Shown in pieces: positions 35,734 through 44,442 of a stretch of 64,000 nucleotides of DNA. The stretch is from positions 5,146,001 to 5,210,000 of the forward strand of contig OZ252053.1 of assembly GCA_965247965.1 (NCBI GenBank), given 5' to 3'. The stretch is from UBA7328 sp965247965. GTDB lineage: Bacteria > Bacteroidota > Bacteroidia > Chitinophagales > Saprospiraceae. Each line of letters begins with the position of its first letter. Position 1 is the stretch's first letter. The notes under the pieces were generated by a model. That model ran no database searches, had not been told where the DNA came from, and saw only the letters and a program-made list of their open reading frames with translations. A program made the translations under genes and the position numbers.

Positions 35734-36939
35734 TTATAAACCATCAAGGCACCTTAACGTCCTTTCCACATCCTCCTCAGAAGTATAAGCCGAAATCCCC
35801 ATACGAGTCACACCTCCTCTTTCCAATAAACCCAGAATCTCTACAGCCCGGATAGCATAAAAATGACCATCCCACGCAAAAATATTGTGCTCCGCAAGAC
35901 GCTTGCATACATCTAATGCAGTGAAATCTTTATGCACAAAAGAAAGAGTAGGTGCCCTCTCCTCACTCCCAAAATCAGGTCCTACTAGGTCTAATTTTGA
36001 TGAATTATTAATTCCGTCATATAGCATTTGGGCTAATTTTCGCTCGTGAACGCCTATGCGTTGCATCGCCGAAGCGAGCTTAGAATTAAGGTCGCTTCCC
36101 TCTCCTTGATTCGATATAAATTCTATAGCTGCCTTGACTCCCGCAATTGCAGCATGGTTAAGCGTACCTGTCTCTACAGAGTAAGGGGCATGCTGTTCTG
36201 TAGTGCGTAAGCGATCGGTGGGCAGTTGGTCCAGAAGGCCGGTTCGGGCATAGAGCAATCCGACATGTGGGCCATAAAACTTGTACGCCGAACAAATCAG
36301 AAAATCACAACCGATGGAAGAAACATCTACACGAAAATGAGGAGCATAGTGGACAGTATCCAGTAGCATCCACCCTCCGGCTTGGTGCGCAAGTTTTCTG
36401 ATCTTATTCACATCGTTCACCGCACCAGTCAGGTTTGATGCTAATCCCATGCAGACCAGCTTGGTATGCTCATTGATCTTATTTTCGAAATCTTCATAAT
36501 CGAGCGTACCGTTTCCCAGAATTTTCACTTCGCGTACTTCGATTCCTTCATCTTTCAATGAAAGCCACGGGCCTCTGTTGGCCTCGTGATCGAGTTGGGT
36601 AATTAGAATTTCATCGCCTGGTAATAGGTAGCGGCCTATAGCTCTGGCGAGGCTGTAAGTGAGCGTCGTCATATTTTGCCCAAATGAAATATTGTGAGGG
36701 CCTTGGGCTCCGAGGAAAGTAGCCGCTATGCTTCGCGTGTCGTGGAGCAGCTTATCGGTTTCTTTCGTTGTTGTGAATACCCCGTGCAAATTGGCATTTG
36801 ATCTCCGGTAATATTGCGAAATGGCGCGGATAACGTATTCGGGAACCTGAGTGCCTGCCGGCCCGTCGAGGAAGATGCAGGGCTTGCCTTTGACCTTTCT
36901 TTTTAGAGCGGGAAATTGGAAGCGGAAAGTTTTGTTCAT
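35734..36939 (-). CDS. Cysteine desulfurase-like aminotransferase class V protein
   Basis: PLP enzyme of the class V (NifS-like) fold, subgroup of cysteine-desulfurase-like proteins distinct from SufS/IscS. ATG 36939 gives MNKTFRFQFPALKRK then IFLDGPAGTQVPEYVIRAI. Features: QLDHEANRGPW (His stacking on PLP), DTVHYAPHF (Asp/His) and the Schiff-base lysine in FLICSAYKFYGPH. The catalytic loop cysteine of true desulfurases is not obvious, so the substrate is uncertain. About 401 residues; no Suf/Isc genes nearby. Confidence 0.85.
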   Translation of the reverse strand: MNKTFRFQFPALKRKVKGKPCIFLDGPAGTQVPEYVIRAISQYYRRSNANLHGVFTTTKETDKLLHDTRSIAATFLGAQGPHNISFGQNMTTLTYSLARAIGRYLLPGDEILITQLDHEANRGPWLSLKDEGIEVREVKILGNGTLDYEDFENKINEHTKLVCMGLASNLTGAVNDVNKIRKLAHQAGGWMLLDTVHYAPHFRVDVSSIGCDFLICSAYKFYGPHVGLLYARTGLLDQLPTDRLRTTEQHAPYSVETGTLNHAAIAGVKAAIEFISNQGEGSDLNSKLASAMQRIGVHERKLAQMLYDGINNSSKLDLVGPDFGSEERAPTLSFVHKDFTALDVCKRLAEHNIFAWDGHFYAIRAVEILGLLERGGVTRMGISAYTSEEDVERTLRCLDGL

Positions 36940-37073
36940 TATTCGGATTGTTGAGCACGTCAAAGTTGATAACTTTTTAGAAACTCGTTAGTGTCAAAAT
37001 TGTCGTCGGATGTTATATAAATCACGCAAAGCGATAGATCAATAAGGAAACTGTTGTATCCTTAACACTTAAA

Positions 37074-37127
37074 GTAATATCCGTATAATACGTTTATTAC
37101 CGTAAGTCACGTATATTACCGTAAATT
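37074..37127. repeat. Palindrome family GTAATAnnCGTATAATnCG, copy 2
   Basis: GTAATATCCGTATAATACGT then TTATTAC: outer arms GTAATA/TATTAC and inner arms CGTAT/ATACG pair around a single A. A second partial unit (TATATTACCGTAAA) follows. The copy at 20921-20960 ends the truncated MalY-like gene. Confidence 0.82.
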
Positions 37128-37280
37128 TCACTACTCAATTGAATACCGAGAACATTTAATTTTTTCGCCCCAGCATATTGGGTGACCGTGAGATTCCTAT
37201 CGGTGGTGATTCAACTCGCATAATGTCGTTAATTGAAAATCGTAAAACGCCTTTGTAACCAGAAAACAGGAATTGCCATG

Positions 37281-37305
37281 ACTAAGGATGCGCAATTTGT
37301 CCCGC
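37281..37305. repeat. Single arm of the GTGCAATTTGTC repeat family
   Basis: ACTAAGGATGCGCAATTTGT followed by CCCGC matches the right arm of the element at 41962-42073 (CTAAGGATGTGCAATTTGTC) with one change. Confidence 0.65.
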
Positions 37306-37350
37306 TGTATCCTTGTCACACCACCATCACTCGGGAAACACGAGGACTAG

Positions 37351-37962
37351 TCATTCCTTCAACTTCAACTTGTCCCCAATATTCTGAAACTGTCTTTTTC
37401 CGGCAAAACCTCGTTTGATTGTAAATCTTGAAAAATCTTCATTTGCCACTAGGCCAAAGCCATAGGTCGTATCGCCGGATGCCTCGATCAATCTGATTAA
37501 TTTATCGGTGTCCAATGTCCTGTGGAGGATATCCCAGGTGATTTGAGTGGTTTCCAGCACATCTCCCTTTTCACTTTTGATGATTACGTCGTCTCTCAGG
37601 TTAGCCAGGAACTGATCATCGATATTAGCGTATCCAGCGGACACACTCGATTCTGTTTCTTGTTGGTTGTCGTAAAAAATCACTTCGAAACCTTTGGGAT
37701 GTTCTTCATTATAGGTACGATTATGGAAAGATCTCACCATAAGCGGACTTATTATACGATACATCAGTCCTAAGGAATCTATTCTTGAGATAACCACACT
37801 GTCGACGATTTCTACGTCCGGATCAGTGATGAAGTCGTTGATGTTTTGATCATCAACTGAAGCGGAATGACAACCTATCACCCACCACAACAGAGCCAGG
37901 AAAGTGATTTGAATGGTTGAAATTTCTACGCTTTGAAATATGAATTTAATATCTTTCATCAA
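37351..37962 (-). CDS. lptC: LptC-like LPS export component
   Basis: Bitopic or lipid-anchored periplasmic protein bridging the LptB2FG transporter to LptA in LPS export. A hydrophobic N-terminus ends in WWVIGCHS, a lipobox-like site used by many Bacteroidota LptC proteins. The beta-jellyroll pattern is clear: GLMYRIISPLMVRS, HPKGFEVIFYDNQQETESSV, ANLRDDVIIKSEKGDVLETT, and TYGFGLVANEDFSRFTIKRG. About 203 residues. No other lpt gene is adjacent. Confidence 0.82.
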   Translation of the reverse strand: MMKDIKFIFQSVEISTIQITFLALLWWVIGCHSASVDDQNINDFITDPDVEIVDSVVISRIDSLGLMYRIISPLMVRSFHNRTYNEEHPKGFEVIFYDNQQETESSVSAGYANIDDQFLANLRDDVIIKSEKGDVLETTQITWDILHRTLDTDKLIRLIEASGDTTYGFGLVANEDFSRFTIKRGFAGKRQFQNIGDKLKLKE

Positions 37963-38050
37963 TTTGCCTCAATTGTTCGGCTAATCTGAAAACTTCAGGT
38001 TGGGCGCCAACATGTATTCCTAAGTGTTTCAAATCGTCCTGTTCCCCCAT
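37946..38050 (-). CDS. Tiny ORF upstream of lptC, 34 aa
   Basis: ATG 38050 to TAA 37946 encodes MGEQDDLKHLGIHVGAQPEV and onward, with credible composition and a 17-bp overlap with the lptC start, as if translationally coupled. It is too short to assign. It may be a leader peptide or the remnant end of a lost upstream gene; the frame is closed immediately upstream. Confidence 0.35.
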   Translation of the reverse strand: MGEQDDLKHLGIHVGAQPEVFRLAEQLRQIDERY

Positions 38051-38203
38051 TCTTTATGATCGTTTGTATGAATTGACATTCTCGGAATATATAGATAATA
38101 TTTAACTTCCCAAAAAGTCAAGCTACTCAACTTATTGACATTTCATTCGCACAGCATGTTGGTTAGTTTAACCGCCTAAACTAAAGGCCACGGTCAATTT
38201 TAA

Positions 38204-40282
38204 TCACCTCACCACCGTAATATCTCCGTGATAAGGCAATACAACCCCATCGATAAACCTGACCTCCGCCATCCACACATAGACACCGGGATTTACAAAT
38301 CTACCGTTGACCTGACCATTCCATCCTTCAAACGGTTGGTCACTTAGAGGAATATTACTTGCGGAAAAGATCGAGGAGCCCCACCTGTCGTATACTCTAA
38401 ACCGTTCGATCATCTCGGCCGCAACATTGCCGCTTATAAAGAAATAACTGTTTTGATTCAGATCATTTGCCTTAATAATATTAGGCGTCGCGATCGGCCT
38501 GATAAATGGGGTGAATAGGGTCACGTCATCGGTCGCCGTACATCCATCTTGATCGGTGATTGTAAGTGTATATGTTGTAGTACCCGGTGGAGTTGCTTCG
38601 GGATCAGGACAATCGGTGCAGGTAAGGCCTGCCGGAGGGTTCCATTCATAATTTATTATCCTATCCAATGGCTCGAAGTCCGAGTATAATTGCAACGAAA
38701 ACCCAAGATTCACGCTGTCGTCGTCACTCACCACAACGACTAGGGGTGGGGGTTCGGCGAGATTGACATCCATATTTGATTCGCATCCTTTTCGATCCTG
38801 AATAGACACCAAATAATCTCCGGCGGTTAGTCCATTGAATATGGGTGACGGCTGGTAAGCGTCGCCTTCAATGCTGTATAAATATTCCGGAAAACCACCG
38901 ATGCCAATGGCCTCGATTGATCCTTCGGGTACGCCAGCACAAATGAGATCAAGCGAATTAAAAGACAATTTCAAATCCGAAAAATCATCACAACAAGCTG
39001 CGATGTCAAACTCAATGAGTTCGGTACTCGTGCATCCCCGCAATGTCTCCACAGTAAGTGCGGCGATTTTAGTGCCAAAGGAAGTGTAGATGACCGAATG
39101 AGGACCCTGGCCGGTAGCAAAAATAGGTTCTGCTCCTTCACCAAAGTTCCAATTGTAACCAGTTATCTCATCAGTATTGGCGAGACTTTGATCGTCAAAA
39201 AGTATAGTCTTATCACACTCAAAGGTTTCCTGGGCCGTGATTTCGAAATCTGGTGTAGGTCCCAAAAACGTGCCGGTTCCTCCGAATTCTATATTGAAGC
39301 CAAAACCCGATTCTGAAAAATTATTCACTACGAGTGCATAACTTTCGCCTTCGACCATATTCAACGGAGCAAGAAAATTATTATCACCAATATCACATCC
39401 TGCGAATTCGATAATATCCGGATCTCCATCCATCAAACCGGTTGCTCCGAAGCAAGGCTCGTTCAATTGCGGAGGATTGCCTTGGGTCTCCCCTGACGCC
39501 ATACAACGTAGCAATTCTTTATTGCTGCAGTCTTCCAATCCAGTCTGTAATAGAAAAACAGCGAAATCGAGATCTTCCTCAGGATTATTTGTGTTGTTTG
39601 GTGTAATAGTGAATGTCAAAATGCCCGTAGTCCTGGCCGTCCATCTGTACCAGACAGAAGCGAATTCCTGCCGGATGCAGGTTTCTTCTACCTCATTCGT
39701 CTCATCCCCTACTCCTTGCAGATTTTCTATAAAAAAAGATGATTTATCGCAAAGGACTACAGCCTTTCCACAATCTGCCTCTGGCGAGCGAACCGGACGA
39801 AATTGATCAATACACAGCTGAAACGTGCCGGATGTCGCCAAAGAACTACTAACTCGCACATAGTAAATCCTGCCGATGACCAGGTCGGTTAGTGTAAGTT
39901 CAATTATGTCAGCTCTTGCATCAGATACATTAGCACAGGTAATTTCGTCCAAGGCGCTGCACGTGCCCTGATAAATGGCAATAGCCGAATTGTCGATTGT
40001 TTCGCCTGTATTAGAGCCTTCACCAAAAAGTTGGATAAAAACTCCCGGTTCGCCAGGGGCAAAGCTAAACCACACATCACTTTCAAGATCCTCTTCGCGC
40101 CAACACGAGGCCTCCGGGCGAATTGAAGCTTCTGCATTCACATTCGTGAATTCGCTGGGATCGCTGCAAAATTCTTCTACGTCTCTGATAAAAAAGGAAC
40201 TGAGGCAATCGTCATTGCGCAGTTGAGAAAAAAGGGTGATGGGGAGAAACACCATCAAAAATCCTGGTAGATACAGAAGCAT
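38204..40282 (-). CDS. T9SS type B (CHU_C/gliding-type C-terminus) secreted protein
   Basis: ATG 40282 gives the signal peptide MLLYLPGFLMVFLPITLFS/Q; the 48 codons upstream include a repeat-like stretch and are probably untranslated. Two PPC-like beta-sandwich modules come first, then a PKD-like domain (TFECDKTILFDDQSLANTDE), a SprB-like segment (GSIEAIGIGGFPEYLYSIEG), and the gliding-motility-associated CHU_C domain (FFISGNVAAEMIERFRVYDR, GWNGQVNGRFVNPGVYVWMA) that directs export by the type IX system. Cell-surface or secreted adhesin-like role. About 692 residues. Confidence 0.9.
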   Translation of the reverse strand: MLLYLPGFLMVFLPITLFSQLRNDDCLSSFFIRDVEEFCSDPSEFTNVNAEASIRPEASCWREEDLESDVWFSFAPGEPGVFIQLFGEGSNTGETIDNSAIAIYQGTCSALDEITCANVSDARADIIELTLTDLVIGRIYYVRVSSSLATSGTFQLCIDQFRPVRSPEADCGKAVVLCDKSSFFIENLQGVGDETNEVEETCIRQEFASVWYRWTARTTGILTFTITPNNTNNPEEDLDFAVFLLQTGLEDCSNKELLRCMASGETQGNPPQLNEPCFGATGLMDGDPDIIEFAGCDIGDNNFLAPLNMVEGESYALVVNNFSESGFGFNIEFGGTGTFLGPTPDFEITAQETFECDKTILFDDQSLANTDEITGYNWNFGEGAEPIFATGQGPHSVIYTSFGTKIAALTVETLRGCTSTELIEFDIAACCDDFSDLKLSFNSLDLICAGVPEGSIEAIGIGGFPEYLYSIEGDAYQPSPIFNGLTAGDYLVSIQDRKGCESNMDVNLAEPPPLVVVVSDDDSVNLGFSLQLYSDFEPLDRIINYEWNPPAGLTCTDCPDPEATPPGTTTYTLTITDQDGCTATDDVTLFTPFIRPIATPNIIKANDLNQNSYFFISGNVAAEMIERFRVYDRWGSSIFSASNIPLSDQPFEGWNGQVNGRFVNPGVYVWMAEVRFIDGVVLPYHGDITVVR

Positions 40283-40530
40283 TCGGCAGATGCTGTTACC
40301 AGATCGAGACAGGTGAAGAGGCCTTCGCGTTGAAGGTGTAAAAAGTCCGGCTAATCCAGCAAAAGGGCTTCTGCCCTCTTTGCAAATCCACAAAAAAATG
40401 AAATGCATTCGGTGCACCTTGTCCATGTATGATACAAATATCTTATTGTATTGTACTACTTTCAGGATTTTATGAAAGGTTTAAGGCTGGAAATCTTTAT
40501 GGTTGCGGATTAAGCCTGCTTTAAGTTTAT

Positions 40531-40567
40531 AGCGCTCTCCTCCTTCGGAGGGGCCGGGGGAGGCTGA
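40531..40567. repeat. GC-rich repeat left of the DUF559 gene
   Basis: CTCTCCTCCTTCGGAGGGGC followed by CGGGGGAGGCTGA contains the hairpin CTCCTTCGGAG. An inverted relative (CAGCCCCCCCCAACCTCC on the plus strand) lies just past the DUF559 stop at 41010-41031, bracketing the nuclease gene. Confidence 0.75.
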
Positions 40568-40603
40568 AACAACAAGGCAATCGTTGAAAATCAAGTTTTA
40601 GCA

Positions 40604-40993
40604 ATGAGATACGATGTGGAAAATATTCCAAAATGGCAAACTGCCAATCCCAATTTCTACCATATATCCAAACAACTTTGGAAATTCTTACGGGCAAATG
40701 AAACAAAGGCTGAAAAAGCGCTTTGGCATGAATTGAGAAACAAAATTTTAGGGTATAAATTTCGAAGGCAACATATTATTGATGTGTTCATTGTGGATTT
40801 CGTATGTATCCTGAAGAAACTTGTCATAGAAGTAGATGGAAAAAATCATTTGTGTACTAAAGAATATGATGATGCGAGAACTGAATTTCTTAATTCCGAG
40901 GGTTTCGAGGTCATTCGCTTTACTAATGAGGAGGTCTTGAATTCTATGCACATAGTGCTAGAGGCTGTCCGAAATAGACTCAATTATGTTTAA
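40604..40993 (+). CDS. DUF559 (Vsr/PD-(D/E)XK-like) nuclease-fold protein
   Basis: A 129-residue protein of the DUF559 family, related in fold to very-short-patch-repair endonucleases. The conserved block is complete: AEKALWHELRNKILGYKFRR, then IDVFIVDFVCILKKLVIEVD and GKNH, with the acidic IVDF and VIEVDG residues forming the presumed metal site. It is a solitary gene with no restriction-modification partner, bracketed by inverted GC-rich repeats. Its stop overlaps the start of the FGE frame by 8 bp. Confidence 0.88.
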   Translation: MRYDVENIPKWQTANPNFYHISKQLWKFLRANETKAEKALWHELRNKILGYKFRRQHIIDVFIVDFVCILKKLVIEVDGKNHLCTKEYDDARTEFLNSEGFEVIRFTNEEVLNSMHIVLEAVRNRLNYV

Positions 40994-41816
40994 AAAATTG
41001 GATATTGTCCTCAGCCCCCCCCAACCTCCCGCTCCGGCACTGAAGCTGTGGAGCGCAAGCGGCCAAAGCGGAGAAGTGTCGACACCTCAAAAAAGAGTCC
41101 TGTTATCTAAAATAAGTCTTGTCGTGGGCCAAATAATCTTATGCTTAGTTGCGTGTCAAGAAGAAATACTCCTGTCCAACGAGGTCATTTCGCTTCCGGA
41201 ACTCAAAGTCGACAAATACGAAGTCAGCATAGGCGAATTCGGTCAATTCATTAAGGAACAAGAATATATCACCACGGCGGATAGTCTAAAATGGTCGGGA
41301 TTTTTTGACGTGGTACAGAGGAATTGGATAGTGGCTCAAGAGGCCAATTGGGAAAAGCCCGATGGCCGAAAAAAGCTCGGAGTGAATTACCCAGTAACTC
41401 AAGTCAGCTATTACGACGCCTGTGCTTATTGCAAATGGAAAGGCGGCCGATTGCCCACGGCCGACGAATGGGACGCGATTGCAGGAGATACGGTCATTAC
41501 TGGAAATGTGTGGCAAGGTATCTTTCCATATGAAGACGAGGGCATAGATGGATATGAGATATCAATTGCACCAAGAGGCCAATTCACTCCCAATGGAAGT
41601 GGTTTGTACGACATTTTCGGCAACGTATGGGAATGGACGACTTCTATGGACGGGGAAAAGAATGCGCGGATCATTAAGGGCGGAAGTTTCTTGTGTGACT
41701 ATAACGTTTGTGCCGGATACATTCCTTCGAAGTATCAGACTACTTTGGATGATAGTGGATTGAATCACTTGGGTTTTCGGTGTGTGTATGATAAGACGGT
41801 GGACGGCCAACGGTAG
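40986..41816 (+). CDS. Formylglycine-generating enzyme (SUMF1/FGE) lipoprotein
   Basis: FGE-sulfatase domain protein that oxidises a sulfatase cysteine to formylglycine. Signatures: LPELKVDKYEVSIGEFGQFI, GVNYPVTQVSYYDACAYCKW, GRLPTADEWD, GLYDIFGNVWEWT, and GGSFLCDYNVC ending in NHLGFRCV. Both copper-binding active-site cysteines of genuine FGE are present in FLCDYNVC (about residues 235 and 240). The lipobox LCLVACQ suggests export. The first 30 codons contain a dispersed palindrome (APALKLWSASG), so the native start may be a later codon near VLLSKIS. The probable substrate is the sulfatase at 42532. Confidence 0.88.
   Translation: MFKKLDIVLSPPQPPAPALKLWSASGQSGEVSTPQKRVLLSKISLVVGQIILCLVACQEEILLSNEVISLPELKVDKYEVSIGEFGQFIKEQEYITTADSLKWSGFFDVVQRNWIVAQEANWEKPDGRKKLGVNYPVTQVSYYDACAYCKWKGGRLPTADEWDAIAGDTVITGNVWQGIFPYEDEGIDGYEISIAPRGQFTPNGSGLYDIFGNVWEWTTSMDGEKNARIIKGGSFLCDYNVCAGYIPSKYQTTLDDSGLNHLGFRCVYDKTVDGQR
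41010..41064. repeat. Two abutting repeats inside the FGE 5' end (GC-rich arm, then CTGAAGCTGTGGAGCG copy C)
   Basis: CAGCCCCCCCCAACCTCC (the right partner of 40531-40567) is followed by CGCTCCGGCACTGAAGCTGT and GGAGCGCAAGCGGCC, the third copy of the unit that flanks smpB. The latter encodes APALKLWSASG in the FGE frame. Confidence 0.78.
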
Positions 41817-41829
41817 ACGGCAGACGGCC
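41796..41829. repeat. Dispersed repeat, family ACGGCCAACGGTAGACGGC, copy 2
   Basis: GGACGGCCAACGGTAGACGG then CAGACGGCC. It supplies the last codons (KTVDGQR) and the stop of the FGE gene. Copy 1 is next to the histidine kinase stop at 8888-8919. Confidence 0.72.
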
Positions 41830-41961
41830 GGCTGATCTGACATTCGGTCGGACAAGGCCAACGAAAGCAACTCCAATAATGGTTTCCATTTCTTAATAGT
41901 GTAATAGGATTTTGTACATCTCATCAATATTCAGATTCCCGGCGGGTATATGATGTGGCGG

Positions 41962-42073
41962 GGTGCAGGACAAGTCGGACAAAAGTTGTAGATTGAAAGT
42001 AGCGAAACACCTGTTTTTAACTACAAAAAAAATCGACTTTCTATGGCTAAGGATGTGCAATTTGTCCTGCACC
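41962..42073. repeat. 112-bp element with 12-bp terminal inverted repeats
   Basis: GGTGCAGGACAA (41962-41973) and TTGTCCTGCACC (42062-42073) are perfect inverted ends around about 88 bp. The right side (CTAAGGATGTGCAATTTGTC) matches the arms at 28870-28943 and 37281-37305. MITE-like shape, no reading frame. Confidence 0.78.
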
Positions 42074-42096
42074 TGTGATGAATTAAAAGTCGTTGC

Positions 42097-42531
42097 CTAC
42101 TCTGCTCCCTTTTTCACAATATCATAAGCCAACATAACATTTGAACTTAAATTCATTAGCGCTAAACGGATTCGGGTCGAGGTAATTTTCTTCATCCATT
42201 TTACAAAAAAAGTATTGAACTCAAGAAAAAAGTTGTTTCCTGCAGAAACGCCTATTCCTAAGTTGGTCAAAATACCTGTACCCACATTGAGCCCTTTTTC
42301 TACATCTGCTTTGTTGTAACCCACTCCGCCATTCACATATAGCCACGGAACGGACGGCACTGATTGCGATACGCCAAATGCCACATACGACGATCGATAA
42401 GGAGAAATCGTAGAGTTGTGAGAAGAAGGCCTATAGCGAATATTGCATTTTTCATTGAACTTTGAATCCTTTCTTTTTTGCTTTCCGCGAATCAATGGAT
42501 TGTCAAATTTAAGTGATAAATTCACTTGCAA
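42097..42531 (-). CDS. Probable C-terminal part of an outer-membrane barrel protein
   Basis: The last 90 residues look like closing barrel strands (LYVNGGVGYNKADVEKGLNV, GILTNLGIGVSAGNNFFLEF). The N-terminus has no signal peptide, starts at a weak TTG and runs into the divergent sulfatase start, so the gene is probably 5'-truncated. No specific family recognised. Confidence 0.4.
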   Translation of the reverse strand: MQVNLSLKFDNPLIRGKQKRKDSKFNEKCNIRYRPSSHNSTISPYRSSYVAFGVSQSVPSVPWLYVNGGVGYNKADVEKGLNVGTGILTNLGIGVSAGNNFFLEFNTFFVKWMKKITSTRIRLALMNLSSNVMLAYDIVKKGAE

Positions 42532-44094
42532 ATGCGCAAATTTGTTTTCTATCTTGTATCTCTCATTGGTTTATTGCAAACAACAGGTTACGGCAAACCA
42601 GAGGCAAATTCTGCTCACCCCAACATCATCTACATCCTCGCAGACGACATGGGTTACGGCGATGTCTCTGTTTTCAATGAAAATGGAAAAATTATTACGA
42701 AAAACCTCGATCAGCTGGCCGCCGAGGGAATGATGTTTACCGATGCTCATACCACATCATCGGTGTGTACTCCAACGCGCTACAGCATTCTCACTGGGCG
42801 ATACAACTGGCGTACGAGGCTCAAGAGCGTGGTGCTCACAGGCAAGTCAAAAGCCTTGATCCCAAAGGACCGCACTACGGTGGCATCAATGCTGAAAGAT
42901 CATGGCTATTACACTGCCTTCATCGGTAAATGGCATTTGGGCTGGGATTGGGCGCTAACTGATCCCGAGAACTTTGGAGGCAGTGGTTGGCAACCTGACC
43001 ATTTTGCTAATCTCGATTTTTCTAAGCCTGTGACCCATACTCCTAATGATCTCGGCTTTGACTACGCTTACGGACATTCCGGTTCGTTGGATATGGCTCC
43101 TTATGTTTATGTTGAAAATGGGAATATAACGGCCATGCCTGATCGAACCACCGTCGATACTGCTAAGTTCACCTGGTGGAGAGAGGGTCCGACTGGCAGC
43201 GATTTCGTGCATGAAGATGTCACACCCAATTTTTTCAGAAGATCAATTTCTCTGGTCAGAGAAAGGGCAAGAGAAGAGAATCCATTCTTCCTTTATCTCG
43301 CCCTACCCTCCCCTCATACACCCATTCTGCCCACAGATGAATGGAAAGGAAAAAGCGGGCTCAACGTATATGCGGATTTTGTAATGATGATCGATGACCA
43401 CATCGGCCAATTGCTCGAGGCTGTCAATTCTTCTGGTTTAGAAGAAAATACATTGATCATCTTCCATTCAGATAACGGAACTTCGCCCGAAGCAGATTTT
43501 GAAGAACTTGAAGCATTTGGACATGATCCGAGTTACATATTCAGAGGACATAAGGCCGATATATTTGAAGGAGGTCATCGGGTGCCTTTTATAGCAAAAT
43601 GGCCAGGGAAGATTGCAAAAGGCAGTAAAAGCGATCACACCATTTGCGCTGTTGATTTTATGGCTACTTGTGCCAAAATTATTGGTTATAATTTATCGGA
43701 AAATGAAGGAGAAGACAGCCACAGTCTGTTGCCCTTATTCGAGCAAAAAGCAGTCGGCAGTTACATCAGAGAAGCCACTGTGCATCACTCTGTCAATGGT
43801 AGCTTTGCTATTCGCAAAGATGAATGGAAGCTTATCATGTGTCCGGGTTCGGGAGGGTGGAGTTTTCCAAGACCTGATGACGAGGTAATCGAATCTCTTC
43901 CCAAAATTCAACTGTATGACCTCGCGAATGACCCTGGGGAAACAACTAACCTGCAAGCCGCCAACGCCGATAAGGTAGAGAAATTAAAATCGTTGCTCAC
44001 TCAGTATATTCTCGAAGGAAGAAGTACTCGTGGGGTAATTCAACAAAATGATGCTACTGAAGACTTGTGGGAGCAGATATCGTTTATAGAATAA
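42532..44094 (+). CDS. Cys-type arylsulfatase, exported
   Basis: Alkaline-phosphatase-superfamily sulfatase. ATG 42532 gives the signal peptide MRKFVFYLVSLIGLLQTTGY. The metal-binding LADDMGYGDV, the modification site SVCTPTR (CxPxR, whose Cys must become formylglycine), FIGKWHLG, and HSDNG are intact. The length of 521 is normal. The cysteine form needs an FGE, and one with complete active site lies just upstream (40986-41816). The substrate is probably a sulfated polysaccharide or other sulfate ester, but no linked glycosidase was seen. Confidence 0.94.
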   Translation: MRKFVFYLVSLIGLLQTTGYGKPEANSAHPNIIYILADDMGYGDVSVFNENGKIITKNLDQLAAEGMMFTDAHTTSSVCTPTRYSILTGRYNWRTRLKSVVLTGKSKALIPKDRTTVASMLKDHGYYTAFIGKWHLGWDWALTDPENFGGSGWQPDHFANLDFSKPVTHTPNDLGFDYAYGHSGSLDMAPYVYVENGNITAMPDRTTVDTAKFTWWREGPTGSDFVHEDVTPNFFRRSISLVRERAREENPFFLYLALPSPHTPILPTDEWKGKSGLNVYADFVMMIDDHIGQLLEAVNSSGLEENTLIIFHSDNGTSPEADFEELEAFGHDPSYIFRGHKADIFEGGHRVPFIAKWPGKIAKGSKSDHTICAVDFMATCAKIIGYNLSENEGEDSHSLLPLFEQKAVGSYIREATVHHSVNGSFAIRKDEWKLIMCPGSGGWSFPRPDDEVIESLPKIQLYDLANDPGETTNLQAANADKVEKLKSLLTQYILEGRSTRGVIQQNDATEDLWEQISFIE

Positions 44095-44442
44095 GCGAAA
44101 AGTATAAAATCTCCAAAGCCATTCCGGGGCACAACGCCAATTTGGGTGATCTTCTGGCATAATTCTTTGCTATCTCTGATCTTTCGGTAGATATTATATG
44201 GTGACTCGGCCGATGACCTGTTAGCAACGCTCAAAGGGTTGGATATTAAGGTTTATAGCTTTTATCAGGGGCTTTAGGGCTTAGGTATTATCCGAGGTTT
44301 ATTAATTTGTGATATTCTATACTCCTTCCAAATGAGTTTTCGAATTACAACTTGATATTGATTATTGAAAGCGAACTTCCAGGTTAACCAGATTATTGTG
44401 CAAGCCATTTTTTCATCTCTTCTTTCAAAAGGGAAACATTCT
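44095..44442. other. Intergenic region, nothing recognised
   Basis: About 350 bases between the convergent sulfatase and T9SS genes. No supported reading frame, no member of the repeat families found elsewhere. Confidence 0.5.

Larger units (their letters stand above)
36940..37350. other. Intergenic region carrying two repeat families
   Basis: Roughly 400 bases between two minus-strand genes. It holds the palindrome at 37074-37127 and a single arm of the GTGCAATTTGTC family at 37281-37305. No reading frame supported. Confidence 0.6.
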
